Notes: generated by a model not told the origin, from the sequence alone. 64,000 nucleotides of DNA from Granulosicoccus sp045106475 (GCA_045106475.1 JBGCEO010000105.1:4697-68696); one strand, 5' to 3'; positions 1 through 8,853 are shown, counted from the stretch's first letter. Numbers and translations: made by a program.

Positions 1-1158
1 TTGGGCAAACTCCTCTGGTGTGCACTTTTCGCGCAAGGCAGCAAACATCAACGCTTGTTGAGACTCGGGCGCTAGCCCGCCAATGGGTGGTTCTAACTCA
101 GTGTTGGCTGGAAACGGGTAAGCTTCTGCGCAAGCCGCCACGACCTGGGCCGTCTTGCGACTGTTCCAGTGGGATTGTTCACTCAGAGACTGCAGCTGTG
201 CATACAACGCGATGCTCATTCGGCCCCGATCCACAAATTCCATCGCCCTACCGTATGCTGAGCTAATTTGCATCAGATTGGCGAATCGATGGGTGTCTTT
301 TGTGTTGTTATCGCCTGCGGCATGCATTAATGCCGGGCTGAAAAACAGCATATCGCCCTTGTTCAGATCTAGTTGCACAAAGTGCTCTTGAAAGCACTCA
401 CGGCAATCTGCGCGACCGGAGGCAAGATAACCGGGTACGAAATTTTGCGAGAACGGCAGAAGCTGAGTGGGTCCGGTCTGAATCGGCATATCCGAATGTG
501 CAATTGCGCCCTGCAGGGTAAGCATGGGAGACATGCGATGCACATGTGCCGGGTACTGATAAAGCAGTTCTTCCTGCTGGAACCCCATGTGGTAATCGCG
601 ATGACAGACTTGCGCTTTGCCACCAGGGTGAACGATGTTTGCCTGCGTGGTTATCTGATAGCCGGGGCCAAGCCAGGCCAGACTCATTAGACAAACCGTA
701 TCGTTCGCGTTATAGGCTGCAAACAATTCAGGTGTCTCGATTGCAAGCTTCTCGTGTGCATTCCATAAACGGGTGTTTGAGCCCGCGGCTGCAAAATGAT
801 CTGAGCTAACCTGATCAGATGATTCACGAGCAATAATCGTGTTCAACGCATCGGTTACTTGATCAAGCATGCCGAGATCGTCAATAGCATTTCTAACGAC
901 TACCGCTCCCGCACCAGTAAGAAGTGTGTTTGTCCATTCCTGCTGCAATGCACGTGCACGTTGTGGCGCATCTTCTTGTGCACTGGCTACTTGCCGAACA
1001 AGATCACCCTCATACACAGGTACTTCATGCACCAGTTCTGCAGCTAAGGGTAGAGCTGATTCGTCTGTCTTTCGCTTACACAGGGCATACAACTCAGCGA
1101 CATCAGCGGCACCATCATCCAACCAGACAGCGGTGCTGGCTATGGATTTTACTGTCAT
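1..1158 (-). CDS. Phytanoyl-CoA dioxygenase (PhyH) family protein, 3' end outside window
   Basis: The frame is open for 386 codons from an ATG at 1158 to the window edge, so the C-terminus is missing. It carries the Fe(II)/2-oxoglutarate oxygenase signature: HRD (His186, Asp188) as the HxD pair, a distal His279 in SPALMHA, and Arg291 in THRF as the probable 2-oxoglutarate anchor. PhyH-family enzymes hydroxylate diverse small molecules and the substrate cannot be read from sequence. Its ATG overlaps the stop of the upstream Gfo/Idh oxidoreductase (ATGA), so the two are translationally coupled and probably act on one substrate. The family call is firm; the substrate is unknown. Confidence 0.85.
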   Translation of the reverse strand, partial: MTVKSIASTAVWLDDGAADVAELYALCKRKTDESALPLAAELVHEVPVYEGDLVRQVASAQEDAPQRARALQQEWTNTLLTGAGAVVVRNAIDDLGMLDQVTDALNTIIARESSDQVSSDHFAAAGSNTRLWNAHEKLAIETPELFAAYNANDTVCLMSLAWLGPGYQITTQANIVHPGGKAQVCHRDYHMGFQQEELLYQYPAHVHRMSPMLTLQGAIAHSDMPIQTGPTQLLPFSQNFVPGYLASGRADCRECFQEHFVQLDLNKGDMLFFSPALMHAAGDNNTKDTHRFANLMQISSAYGRAMEFVDRGRMSIALYAQLQSLSEQSHWNSRKTAQVVAACAEAYPFPANTELEPPIGGLAPESQQALMFAALREKCTPEEFAQ

Positions 1159-2273
1159 TGTTTACTCACCTTTGCCCAGCCAGAACTTTCATAAGATGCC
1201 CATACTGCATCGATAACGCAGTTAACCTCCATGCCATCACGAAACGTCGGCCACTGCGATCTTTTGTTTTCTATGGCGCTTAGAAAATCTCGTGCCTCAA
1301 TGATGAGTTGATCCTGATAGCCGGTGCCATGGCCGGGACCCAGGCAAAAATTGATATAGTCGGGATGGGATGGCCCGGTCAGTATCTTTCGAAATCCACG
1401 TTCAGCATCAGGACCATCCATTTTATAAAGCCACAAGGCATTTTGATCTTCCTGATCGAAACGAATGGCCCCTTTGCTACCGCTTATTTCGTAGGCATAA
1501 CCCATCTTTCGACCCGTAGACACCCGGCTAAAATAAAGATGCCCCATCACGCCAGATTCAAATCGACACAGGCAGTGTGCATGATCATCATTGGTAACCG
1601 CTTCATTAGAACCAGTTCTCGTCGGCCTTGATTCATGCACCGTTGCAACGTCGGCACACAGGGATTCAATAGGACCTGCCAATGCCATGGCGGCGTTTAT
1701 CATGTGTGAGGCCAAATCGCCCATCGTGCCATTGGCACGTCCACGAGTACGCCAGCTTGCCAACGCCTGAGGATCTGCATAGAAGTCTTCAGTATGCTCA
1801 CCTCGAAACCAGCTAATATCGCCTATGACCCCCTCTTGTATGAGTTGTCGCGCATATTGGGTTGCCGGTGTGCGCACATAGTTAAAGCCCACCATATTGA
1901 CAACGCCTGCGCGCTCTGCAGCTTCAGTCATTTCGATACTTTCTGCCACTGATGCCCCCATGGGCTTTTCACACAAGATGGGTTTGCCAGCCGCTATTGC
2001 GGCCAATGCAATGTCTCTATGAGTGGACTGGGGGGAGGCAATCACGATAGCGTCGACCGCAGGATCCTCGACCAGCTGACGCCAGTCGGAGGTTGATCGA
2101 TTAAAACCATAGGCTTTGGCTTTTTCTGCAGCCCCTTTTTCGGTTGTGGCACATAACATCTCGCACACGGGTCGCAATGTTGTATTGAACACTGCACCGA
2201 CAGATTGCATAGCAACACTATGCAACTTTCCCATGTAGCCTGCACCAATTACCCCTATTCCGATTTGCGTCAC
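1155..2273 (-). CDS. Gfo/Idh/MocA family NAD(P)-dependent oxidoreductase
   Basis: A 372-residue protein with an N-terminal Rossmann motif GVIGAGYMG and the family's EKP motif (ILCEKPMG, near residue 100), whose Lys is catalytic in relatives such as inositol 2-dehydrogenase and glucose-fructose oxidoreductase. The start is GTG at 2273, preceded by an AGGG element about nine bases upstream. Members oxidise or reduce a hydroxyl of sugars, cyclitols or related compounds; the exact substrate is not predictable. It is the first gene of a two-gene minus-strand operon with the PhyH dioxygenase and is divergent from frmA. Confidence 0.85.
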   Translation of the reverse strand: MTQIGIGVIGAGYMGKLHSVAMQSVGAVFNTTLRPVCEMLCATTEKGAAEKAKAYGFNRSTSDWRQLVEDPAVDAIVIASPQSTHRDIALAAIAAGKPILCEKPMGASVAESIEMTEAAERAGVVNMVGFNYVRTPATQYARQLIQEGVIGDISWFRGEHTEDFYADPQALASWRTRGRANGTMGDLASHMINAAMALAGPIESLCADVATVHESRPTRTGSNEAVTNDDHAHCLCRFESGVMGHLYFSRVSTGRKMGYAYEISGSKGAIRFDQEDQNALWLYKMDGPDAERGFRKILTGPSHPDYINFCLGPGHGTGYQDQLIIEARDFLSAIENKRSQWPTFRDGMEVNCVIDAVWASYESSGWAKVSKQ

Positions 2274-2487
2274 TTTGTGTACCCTAGATGTTTATATGCG
2301 TCGATGCCCTAGTTTACGTCCCTGACTCTGTGAATCTCCAGACTTGATTGTCCAAAATCGAGTTAAAACGGACTTTTATCGCACAACAGCCACAGTTCGA
2401 CAGAGAGTGTGATCACGGGGTTTACTAAGAACTATCGCAGCAGCCTGTAAATCGCTATTATTAAACAATACCAACTGGAGAGTAACA

Positions 2488-3597
2488 ATGAAAACACGTG
2501 CGGCAGTGGCCTTTGAAGCCGGTAAGCCATTGGAAATTGTAGAGGTCGATCTTGATGGCCCTAAAGCCGGCGAAGTGCTGGTGGAGATAAAGGCGACCGG
2601 CATCTGCCATACAGACGAATTCACTCGTTCAGGTGCTGACCCTGAAGGGGCCTTTCCAGCAATACTCGGGCATGAAGGTGCAGGTGTTGTTCTAGAAGTA
2701 GGAGCAGGGGTAACGAGTCTTGTCCCTGGGGACCATGTTATACCTTTGTACACCCCTGAGTGCCGCGAGTGCGAATACTGCCTGAACCCGAAGACTAATC
2801 TATGCCAGAAAGTTCGCTCCACTCAAGGACAGGGACTCATGCCGGATGGCACATCACGATTCTCTTATAAGGGCAAACCGATTCTGCACTACATGGGTTG
2901 TTCAACGTTCGCTAACCATACGGTATTACCCGAAATCGCACTGGCCAAGGTTCGTAAAGACGCCTCTTTCGAAAAAATATGTTACATCGGCTGTGGTGTA
3001 ACGACCGGTGTTGGAGCTGTCATGTTCACTGCCAAGGTCGAACCTAATTCTACTGCGGTTGTATTCGGTTTGGGCGGCATCGGCCTTAATGTTATTCAAG
3101 GTCTGCGAATGGTAGGAGCAAGACAAATAGTTGGCGTTGATCTAAACCCTGCCAAAGAAGCGACTGGCAAAAAATTTGGCATGACGCATTTCGTTAACCC
3201 TGCTGATCATGGCGATAACCTGGTAGATCACTTGGTTGAACTCACCGGTGGCGGTGCTGATTACTCTTTCGAGTGCATTGGTAATGTAGAAGTTATGCGC
3301 GCCGCCCTTGAATGTTGTCACAAGGGATGGGGAGAGAGTGTCATTATCGGTGTTGCGGGCGCAGGCAAAGAGATAAACACACGCCCTTTTCAGTTGGTTA
3401 CCGGCCGAGTATGGCGTGGCAGTGCCTTCGGTGGTGCCCGTGGGCGAACCGACGTACCAAAGATAGTCGATATGTATATGGACGGTCGCATAGACATAGA
3501 CAGCCTTATTACTCATACCATGCCTTTGGAAGATATCAATAAGGGATTCGATCTGATGCATTCCGGTGAGAGCATCAGAAGCGTGGTGTTGTACTAA
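2488..3597 (+). CDS. frmA: S-(hydroxymethyl)glutathione dehydrogenase (class III alcohol dehydrogenase)
   Basis: Oxidises S-hydroxymethylglutathione, the spontaneous formaldehyde-glutathione adduct, to S-formylglutathione with NAD+. The 369-residue length fits class III ADH. Catalytic zinc ligands Cys40, His62 (GHEGAG) and a later Cys are present, as are the four structural zinc cysteines at 92, 95, 98 and 106 (PECRECEYC). The Rossmann motif GLGGIGLN lies near residue 195. A GGAGAG ribosome binding site precedes the ATG. The next gene is S-formylglutathione hydrolase, which completes the glutathione-dependent formaldehyde detoxification route. No frmR-type regulator is adjacent. Confidence 0.96.
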   Translation: MKTRAAVAFEAGKPLEIVEVDLDGPKAGEVLVEIKATGICHTDEFTRSGADPEGAFPAILGHEGAGVVLEVGAGVTSLVPGDHVIPLYTPECRECEYCLNPKTNLCQKVRSTQGQGLMPDGTSRFSYKGKPILHYMGCSTFANHTVLPEIALAKVRKDASFEKICYIGCGVTTGVGAVMFTAKVEPNSTAVVFGLGGIGLNVIQGLRMVGARQIVGVDLNPAKEATGKKFGMTHFVNPADHGDNLVDHLVELTGGGADYSFECIGNVEVMRAALECCHKGWGESVIIGVAGAGKEINTRPFQLVTGRVWRGSAFGGARGRTDVPKIVDMYMDGRIDIDSLITHTMPLEDINKGFDLMHSGESIRSVVLY

Positions 3598-3648
3598 CCA
3601 GTCACGCAACCATCCGCTATGGTTGCCTTATCCTGATGTTTACTAGCG

Positions 3649-3687
3649 AGTCGTACTAGCTGCAAAACGTTTCAAGCTGGTACGACT
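3649..3687 (+). promoter_or_regulatory. Intercistronic inverted repeat between frmA and fghA
   Basis: Two 13-base arms (3649-3661 and 3675-3687) pair except for one G-T position, around a 13-base spacer whose centre is itself dyadic (AAACGTTT). Immediately downstream, 3689-3698 is a perfect 10-bp palindrome, CGACTAGTCG. No T-run follows, so this is not a classic intrinsic terminator. It could be an mRNA-stabilising hairpin, an attenuator or a protein-binding dyad. Confidence 0.5.
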
Positions 3688-3734
3688 CCGACTAGTCGTC
3701 TATCACCGTTTATCTGAAATGGTTTAAGAACTGA

Positions 3735-4568
3735 ATGAAAACAATCTCCAGTTGGAAGAGCTTCGGAGGCACACTGTCAGTACACGAACACGCCAGCAGT
3801 AGCTGCAAGTGTGCGATGCAATTTGCCGTCTTCTCACCTCCACAAGCAGAACAAGGACCGGTACCTGTCATATGGTATCTGTCAGGTCTTACCTGCAATT
3901 GGTCCAATGTCATGGAAAAGTCAGGACTACAACGTGTTGCTGCCGAATTAGGAGTCATGGTCATTGCACCGGACACCAGTCCGCGGGGCGAATCGGTCCC
4001 TAATGACGAAGCTTATGACCTGGGACAGGGTGCCGGTTTCTACCTCAATGCTACGCAGTCCCCCTGGGCAGAGCATTTTCATATGTACGATTACATTGTT
4101 AAGGAACTGCCGGAACTGGTTTTCGAGCATTTCTCTGCCGATAAAACGCGCCAGGGCATAACCGGTCATTCGATGGGCGGTCATGGTGCCTTGACTCTGC
4201 ATCTGAAACACCCGCAAACCTATCAGTCGGTGTCGGCATTCTCGCCCATTGTTGCCCCCTCGCAAGTGCCTTGGGGTCAAAAAGCATTCACCACCTATCT
4301 GGGTACCGATGAATCACACTGGCAGCAGTATGATGCCTGCAAGCTTGTCGAGAAACAGCCCAGTGGCGCAGCTATGCTAATTGACACTGGTGACGCAGAT
4401 CCTTTTTTTGATGAACATCTACAGCCCGATGGATTCATCAGCGCTTGCAAGAATGCCGGACAAGCTCTCGAATACCGAATTCAACCCGGATACGATCATT
4501 CCTACTGGTTTATTGCCAGCATGATAAAAGATCATCTTGAGCACCATGCACGCATTTTGAAGGCATAG
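3735..4568 (+). CDS. fghA: S-formylglutathione hydrolase
   Basis: A serine esterase of the esterase D family, 277 residues, hydrolysing S-formylglutathione to formate and glutathione. The nucleophile elbow GHSMGGHG places catalytic Ser146; an Asp in DTGDADPF and His in GYDHSYW complete a plausible triad. The length matches E. coli FrmB/YeiG. It sits 137 bp downstream of frmA on the same strand, and that gap holds a strong inverted repeat, so the two may be partly uncoupled. No convincing Shine-Dalgarno sequence precedes the ATG. Confidence 0.95.
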   Translation: MKTISSWKSFGGTLSVHEHASSSCKCAMQFAVFSPPQAEQGPVPVIWYLSGLTCNWSNVMEKSGLQRVAAELGVMVIAPDTSPRGESVPNDEAYDLGQGAGFYLNATQSPWAEHFHMYDYIVKELPELVFEHFSADKTRQGITGHSMGGHGALTLHLKHPQTYQSVSAFSPIVAPSQVPWGQKAFTTYLGTDESHWQQYDACKLVEKQPSGAAMLIDTGDADPFFDEHLQPDGFISACKNAGQALEYRIQPGYDHSYWFIASMIKDHLEHHARILKA

Positions 4569-4639
4569 TGTTTTTCATCGCTAGTGGGCTATCTTCATTA
4601 GCATGTCAAAGGCTAGTTGCTACACATTCAGGCTAAATC

Positions 4640-6112
4640 ATGAGCGCTAGCGCCGACACCTTAACGATAAAATTCGACAATAGCTACGCGTCACTGGCAC
4701 CGGAGTTCTATGAGCGACAGCATCCCTCTCCGGTGTCTAATCCGCAGGTAATTGTCGTCAACGATGCGCTGGCAGAAGTATTAAATATTGATGCCGCTGC
4801 ACTACGCAGCGAGCAAGGCAGCGCTATCCTGTCAGGCAATTCACTTGCCCAAGGTTCCGATCCCATTGCCATGGCCTATGCAGGTCATCAGTTTGGTGGA
4901 TGGGTACCGCAGTTAGGCGATGGTCGTGCCCTGCTTCTCGGCGAAGTTATAGATATAAACGGCACGAGACAGGATATACAGCTAAAGGGTGCTGGCAGAA
5001 CTCCCTTCTCCCGAGGCGGCGATGGGCGTAACTGGTATGGTCCGGTTTTACGCGAGTATTTACTCAGCGAGGCAATGGCTGCCTTGGGAGTGCCAACTAC
5101 GCGGGCACTAGCAGCAGTGAGTACAGGTGATCACATAATGCGCGAAAATGGCCCTGTACCAGGTGCCATTCTAACGCGAGTGGCACGTAGCCATATTCGC
5201 GTGGGAACCTTCCAGTTTTTCGCAGCACGACAAAATACAACGGCCATTGAGCAGCTAACACAGCATGTCATTGAACGTCATTACCCTCATCTGCTCGAAC
5301 ATGACAAGCCCGGACTTGCGCTGTTGCAGGCAGTGATCGATGCACAGGCTTCACTGGTTGCTCACTGGCAGTCGATTGGTTTCATTCATGGAGTAATGAA
5401 CACCGATAACTCCTCTATCAGCGGCGATACAATTGACTATGGTCCCTGCGCCTTCATGGACAACTACCAGGCCGACAAGGTGTTTAGTTCCATTGACAGA
5501 GGTGCCCGCTATGCGTATCAGAATCAACCTCGCATGGCGCAATGGAACATGGCAAATCTTGCCCAATGTCTATTGCCTCTGATTGATCAGGACCAAGAAC
5601 AGGCAGTGTCCCTGGCTCAGGAGGCCATCAACGAATTCGATGGTAAATTTGTCGAGCATTATTTACGACACATGCGTGCCAAGCTGGGCCTGATCTCCGA
5701 GCAAGACGATGACTTAGCACTGGCTACCGATCTGCTGGCGTTGATGGAGCGGGAAGAGCTCGACTTTACCATCACGTTCAGAGAGCTCGCTGTGAGAAAA
5801 GCGACTGATCACTTCGCCCCAGGCGGGAAACTGCAAGACTGGCACCTTCGCTGGCAGCAGCGTATCGATCTGCAAGATGGCGGCAAAGAGTCTGCGGTAA
5901 AACTAATGCTGTCGAGTAACCCTGCCATTATTCCGCGCAACCATCAGGTTGAAGCTATGATCGAATCAGCCGTATCTGATCAGGAGTTCAAGCCGTTCCA
6001 CGATTTGCTGGACGCTATATCCACGCCCTTCGACACGGCAATGGATGATTCCCCCTATGCTCAGGCACCCGGTCCTGATGAGGTTGTTTGCCATACGTTT
6101 TGTGGCACCTGA
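4640..6112 (+). CDS. selO: Protein adenylyltransferase SelO (YdiU/UPF0061 family)
   Basis: A 490-residue pseudokinase-fold enzyme that transfers AMP to Ser, Thr or Tyr residues, linked to redox homeostasis. Family hallmarks include YAGHQFGGW, LGDGRA, KGAGRTPFSR and HGVMNTDNSS, and the C-terminus is FCGT, the Cys position held by selenocysteine in eukaryotic homologues. Its last codons form the first unit of a 36-bp tandem repeat that runs past the stop codon. It lies downstream of fghA on the same strand and converges on the methylthioinosine phosphorylase gene. Confidence 0.95.
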   Translation: MSASADTLTIKFDNSYASLAPEFYERQHPSPVSNPQVIVVNDALAEVLNIDAAALRSEQGSAILSGNSLAQGSDPIAMAYAGHQFGGWVPQLGDGRALLLGEVIDINGTRQDIQLKGAGRTPFSRGGDGRNWYGPVLREYLLSEAMAALGVPTTRALAAVSTGDHIMRENGPVPGAILTRVARSHIRVGTFQFFAARQNTTAIEQLTQHVIERHYPHLLEHDKPGLALLQAVIDAQASLVAHWQSIGFIHGVMNTDNSSISGDTIDYGPCAFMDNYQADKVFSSIDRGARYAYQNQPRMAQWNMANLAQCLLPLIDQDQEQAVSLAQEAINEFDGKFVEHYLRHMRAKLGLISEQDDDLALATDLLALMEREELDFTITFRELAVRKATDHFAPGGKLQDWHLRWQQRIDLQDGGKESAVKLMLSSNPAIIPRNHQVEAMIESAVSDQEFKPFHDLLDAISTPFDTAMDDSPYAQAPGPDEVVCHTFCGT

Positions 6113-6185
6113 GCAGATTCAAACATGTACCCGTTCTGTGGTACCTGAACAGATTCAAACAGGTACCCGTTCTGTGGGTACCAGA
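6102..6185 (+). repeat. 36-bp tandem repeat duplicating the selO C-terminal codons and stop
   Basis: Units start at 6102, 6138 and 6174 (the third partial). The first two differ at only a few positions. Because 36 is a multiple of three, unit 2 again spells Phe-Cys-Gly-Thr-stop in the selO frame and unit 3 Phe-Cys-Gly-Tyr. Within unit 2, GGTACCTG (6140-6147) pairs with CAGGTACC (6160-6167), an 8-bp stem with a 12-base loop. The element sits between convergent genes and could act as a weak terminator or mRNA 3' end. Confidence 0.8.
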
Positions 6186-6208
6186 AAACTCTCAATCTTG
6201 TACTTGTC

Positions 6209-6222
6209 TTCTGAGCTCAGAA
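6209..6222. terminator. Perfect 14-bp palindrome between convergent selO and mtnP-like gene
   Basis: TTCTGAGCTCAGAA is perfectly palindromic and lies just beyond the coding end of the minus-strand phosphorylase. There is no T-run, so a terminator role is only suggested by the convergent setting; a protein-binding dyad is equally possible. Confidence 0.3.
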
Positions 6223-6230
6223 TCTCTCAG

Positions 6231-6989
6231 TCAGGTATTAAGTAACGTGGGATCTTGTAGCGTTTCGTACAGAGTGCGACGAGCGTTTTCCATTGCAGAA
6301 CTGATTGCCGCAGGTAATGCACTGATATCGACAGGCTCATTGTCAGTACCAGCCGCTGGATTGATCACGACACCACAGCAGGCATAAGCGATACGCAGCT
6401 CCGCCGCCAATGCTGCTTCAGGCATACCCGTCATGCCGACAATCGTGCATCCATCCTGTGCCATTCGCTTGATTTCAGCTGCGGTTTCCAGGCGTGGGCC
6501 TTGCGTTGCACCGTATGTCCCCTGTTCCACAACAGAAACATCCTTAGCCTCTTTAGCACCTTTTATAAGCGCTTTACGCAAGGTTTCATCGTAGGGATAG
6601 CTGAAATCGATATGTTCTACCGGATCCTCACCGCCATCGAAGAATGTACTTTCGCGTGCGTAGGTATAGTCAATGATCTGATCGGGTACAACGATGGCAC
6701 CCACAGTGCAATCCTTAGTGATACCACCCACGGCACCTACCGCGATGATCTGCGTAATACCAACACTGTGCAGCGCCCAGATATTTGCGCAGTAGTTGAC
6801 ACGATGGGGCGGAATTCTGTGTGAACTACCATGGCGGGCAAGAAAGGCAACGCTCTGCCCACCCAGTTCTCCAAAGACTAAGGGACAGGATGGAGCGCCG
6901 TAAGGTGTCTTGACCATCTCCCGTCGTGTAACGGTCAGGCCCTCCATACGAGTTAGACCTGTACCGCCAATTATTGCAAGCTTTGTCAT
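6231..6989 (-). CDS. S-methyl-5'-thioinosine phosphorylase (MTAP/PNP family)
   Basis: A 252-residue nucleoside phosphorylase that cleaves 5'-methylthioinosine (or methylthioadenosine) with phosphate to a purine base and methylthioribose-1-phosphate, recycling the polyamine-synthesis by-product. Seen: N-terminal GGTGL phosphate loop, RHGSSHRIPPHRVNY, GAVGGI, the TQGPRLETAAEI substrate segment and GMTGMPEAALA. The GAVGGI and TQGPRLET motifs are those of the pseudomonad methylthioinosine phosphorylases rather than the human-type MTAP. ATG at 6989. It starts the minus-strand run leading to ispF and ispD, but a 20-bp gap separates it from ispF. Confidence 0.9.
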   Translation of the reverse strand: MTKLAIIGGTGLTRMEGLTVTRREMVKTPYGAPSCPLVFGELGGQSVAFLARHGSSHRIPPHRVNYCANIWALHSVGITQIIAVGAVGGITKDCTVGAIVVPDQIIDYTYARESTFFDGGEDPVEHIDFSYPYDETLRKALIKGAKEAKDVSVVEQGTYGATQGPRLETAAEIKRMAQDGCTIVGMTGMPEAALAAELRIAYACCGVVINPAAGTDNEPVDISALPAAISSAMENARRTLYETLQDPTLLNT

Positions 6990-7036
6990 GTTGCATTTCC
7001 TCGAGTGTGTTCACTGGGTACGGAGATAACAGTCAC

Positions 7037-7516
7037 TTAAGCTGCCTGATCCGAAACCAGAACTGATGCCATTGCGGCAATACCTTCCTCACGACCACAA
7101 AAACCAAGGCGCTCGGTTGTAGTTGCCTTCACGTTTATCCGATTGACATCCATTTGCAAGTCCATTGCCAGTGATTCAACCATGGCGTTAATAAATCCGG
7201 ACATTTTGGGTGCTTGCGCAATAATAGTTGCATCGAGGCTCGTGCATTTCATGCCGCGAACACGCAACTGATCGACCACTTGACGCAACAAATCACGACT
7301 ATCAGCATCTTTGTATGCATCATCGGTATCGGGAAAATGTCGACCGATATCGCCTAGACCGGCAGCGCCGAGCAAGGCATCGCTGATGGCATGCAATAGC
7401 ACGTCTCCATCCGAATGTGCCAGGAATGCTTTGTGAAATGGTATGCGCACCCCACCAATCATCAAGTGATCACCCTCTGTGAAAGCGTGAACATCGAAGC
7501 CATTGCCAATTCTCAT
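7037..7516 (-). CDS. ispF: 2-C-methyl-D-erythritol 2,4-cyclodiphosphate synthase
   Basis: Fifth step of the non-mevalonate (MEP) isoprenoid pathway: cyclisation of CDP-methylerythritol phosphate with loss of CMP. The 159-residue length is typical. Metal-binding and family motifs are present: GNGFDVHAF near the N-terminus, HSDGDVLLHAISDALLGA, GDIGRHFPDTD, and the C-terminal TTTERLGFCGREEGI. The ATG overlaps the ispD stop codon (ATGA), so the pair is translationally coupled in the usual ispD-ispF order. Confidence 0.97.
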   Translation of the reverse strand: MRIGNGFDVHAFTEGDHLMIGGVRIPFHKAFLAHSDGDVLLHAISDALLGAAGLGDIGRHFPDTDDAYKDADSRDLLRQVVDQLRVRGMKCTSLDATIIAQAPKMSGFINAMVESLAMDLQMDVNRINVKATTTERLGFCGREEGIAAMASVLVSDQAA

Positions 7517-8376
7517 AATGCTTCTCTGGACAGGGTGATGATGGCTGCCGCAACCTGCAAATCACCCGGGCGCGTGATCTTGAAGTTAGGTTCCAAGGCT
7601 TCCACTAACAAAGGTTCATGCCCCAAACGTTCCATCGCAGAGGCCTCATCAGTTAATACGGATGAAGCCAAGTGCCCGCTTGTATTTGGTGCCTCGTGCT
7701 TGTCTTTTTGCCCATCAACGGGCAAATCAGCGGGAGAATCATCTACATGTCCATGTAACGTTTTATCATGCTGACCCTGAGACATTGGCTGAGTATCACC
7801 CTGCAAAACATCAACTGCGGGTAATAATGCCCGCTCAAGTGCATTGAGCAGCTCACCAGCTCTAAACATTTGCGGTGTTTGCGCCTGCCACAGGCTCTGC
7901 CGGTTAACCGTAGTGTCCACGCAACAATACTCATCTGCTCTTTTCAAGGTATCGTGAACAGGTGTAGCCAACAAACCTCCTACTGCACCACTGTTGTAGA
8001 CCGCGCTAAACAGGCGTTGTATATCGCTCAAGCTGACCAGAGGTCGGGCTGCATCATGCACCATGACCCACGATGCATCAGGTGCCTGATTCAACACATA
8101 TTGCAAGCCTGATACAACAGAATCAGCTCTGGTCTGACCGCCTTGTGTTGTATGAACCAGTGGGTCGTTACCAGCCGGTACGTCTAGCCAGTGGACATCA
8201 TCAGGTGCCAACACCACTACAATACCGCTCAAATCAGGCACACTCAATAATCGAGACAAAGTACATTGCAGCATGCTCTGACCGGCTATATCAAGATACT
8301 GCTTCGGCGTCGACCCACCCATACGCTCACCGTAGCCAGCCGCGGGCACAACTATCCACAGTTGATCACTCACCAT
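7513..8376 (-). CDS. ispD: 2-C-methyl-D-erythritol 4-phosphate cytidylyltransferase with internal insertion
   Basis: Third MEP pathway step, joining CTP and methylerythritol phosphate. Motifs: VPAAGYGERMGGSTPKQY (nucleotide loop), VHDAARPLV, QTPQMF and LTDEASAMERLG. The longest frame starts at 8484 inside ftsB; the ATG at 8376 (MVSDQLWIVVPAAG) matches the family N-terminus and overlaps ftsB by 11 bp. At 287 residues it exceeds the usual ~230 because about 50 polar residues, rich in Asp, His, Gln and Pro, are inserted between the LERALLPAV helix and the LTDEASAMERLG motif (roughly 7660-7809). The frame is intact across the insertion. Confidence 0.93.
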   Translation of the reverse strand: MVSDQLWIVVPAAGYGERMGGSTPKQYLDIAGQSMLQCTLSRLLSVPDLSGIVVVLAPDDVHWLDVPAGNDPLVHTTQGGQTRADSVVSGLQYVLNQAPDASWVMVHDAARPLVSLSDIQRLFSAVYNSGAVGGLLATPVHDTLKRADEYCCVDTTVNRQSLWQAQTPQMFRAGELLNALERALLPAVDVLQGDTQPMSQGQHDKTLHGHVDDSPADLPVDGQKDKHEAPNTSGHLASSVLTDEASAMERLGHEPLLVEALEPNFKITRPGDLQVAAAIITLSREAL

Positions 8377-8716
8377 CGGTACCGTTAGAGGCATCCCTAT
8401 CGGGTTGAGCCGGTACCTCCAAAGGTGAATTTTGCCGAGCGCCTCTTTCGAGCACAAACTGGTAGAAGGTTTCTCCCTCCTCAATCATGCCCAGGTCCGC
8501 GCGCGCCCTCTCCTCAATGGCATCCAGCCCGCTTTTCAAATCAGCAACCTCTGCAGCCAGTGCCTGATTGCGACTTATTAGCTGCGCCAGTTCGGTTCGC
8601 GCGCTTCTAACCTCTTCACGCAGACGCCACACTTCCTGAACACTGCCATCGCCAAACCAGAGGCGGTACTGCAGCGCAAGCAGTAATAGCACCAGAGCCC
8701 CGATTAATACCTTCAT
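8366..8716 (-). CDS. ftsB: Cell division protein FtsB
   Basis: A 116-residue bitopic inner-membrane protein of the FtsQLB divisome subcomplex. One N-terminal membrane helix (about residues 3-20, Leu-rich) is followed by a heptad-rich coiled coil (VWRLREEVRSARTELAQL onward) and the family's GLDAIEERARADLGMI segment. It lies between eno and ispD, the usual eno-ftsB-ispD order. ATG at 8716. Confidence 0.93.
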   Translation of the reverse strand: MKVLIGALVLLLLALQYRLWFGDGSVQEVWRLREEVRSARTELAQLISRNQALAAEVADLKSGLDAIEERARADLGMIEEGETFYQFVLERGARQNSPLEVPAQPDRDASNGTDGE

Positions 8717-8853
8717 GGTTGCAGCGCAAACCGTCTAGCGCCATGACGCGCACAAAAGCGCAGCACAAGCGCCATCACATGCACATTAGGATTGCTTGGC
8801 GTCATCGTGGTGAGCGCTGCGACCATAAAAGAGAGGTAAGTCAAGCCGACTCG

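Noticed and set aside
8717..8853. Terminator between eno and ftsB
   Set aside because: Some GC-rich inverted segments occur, but pairing is patchy and there is no convincing stem with a T-run.
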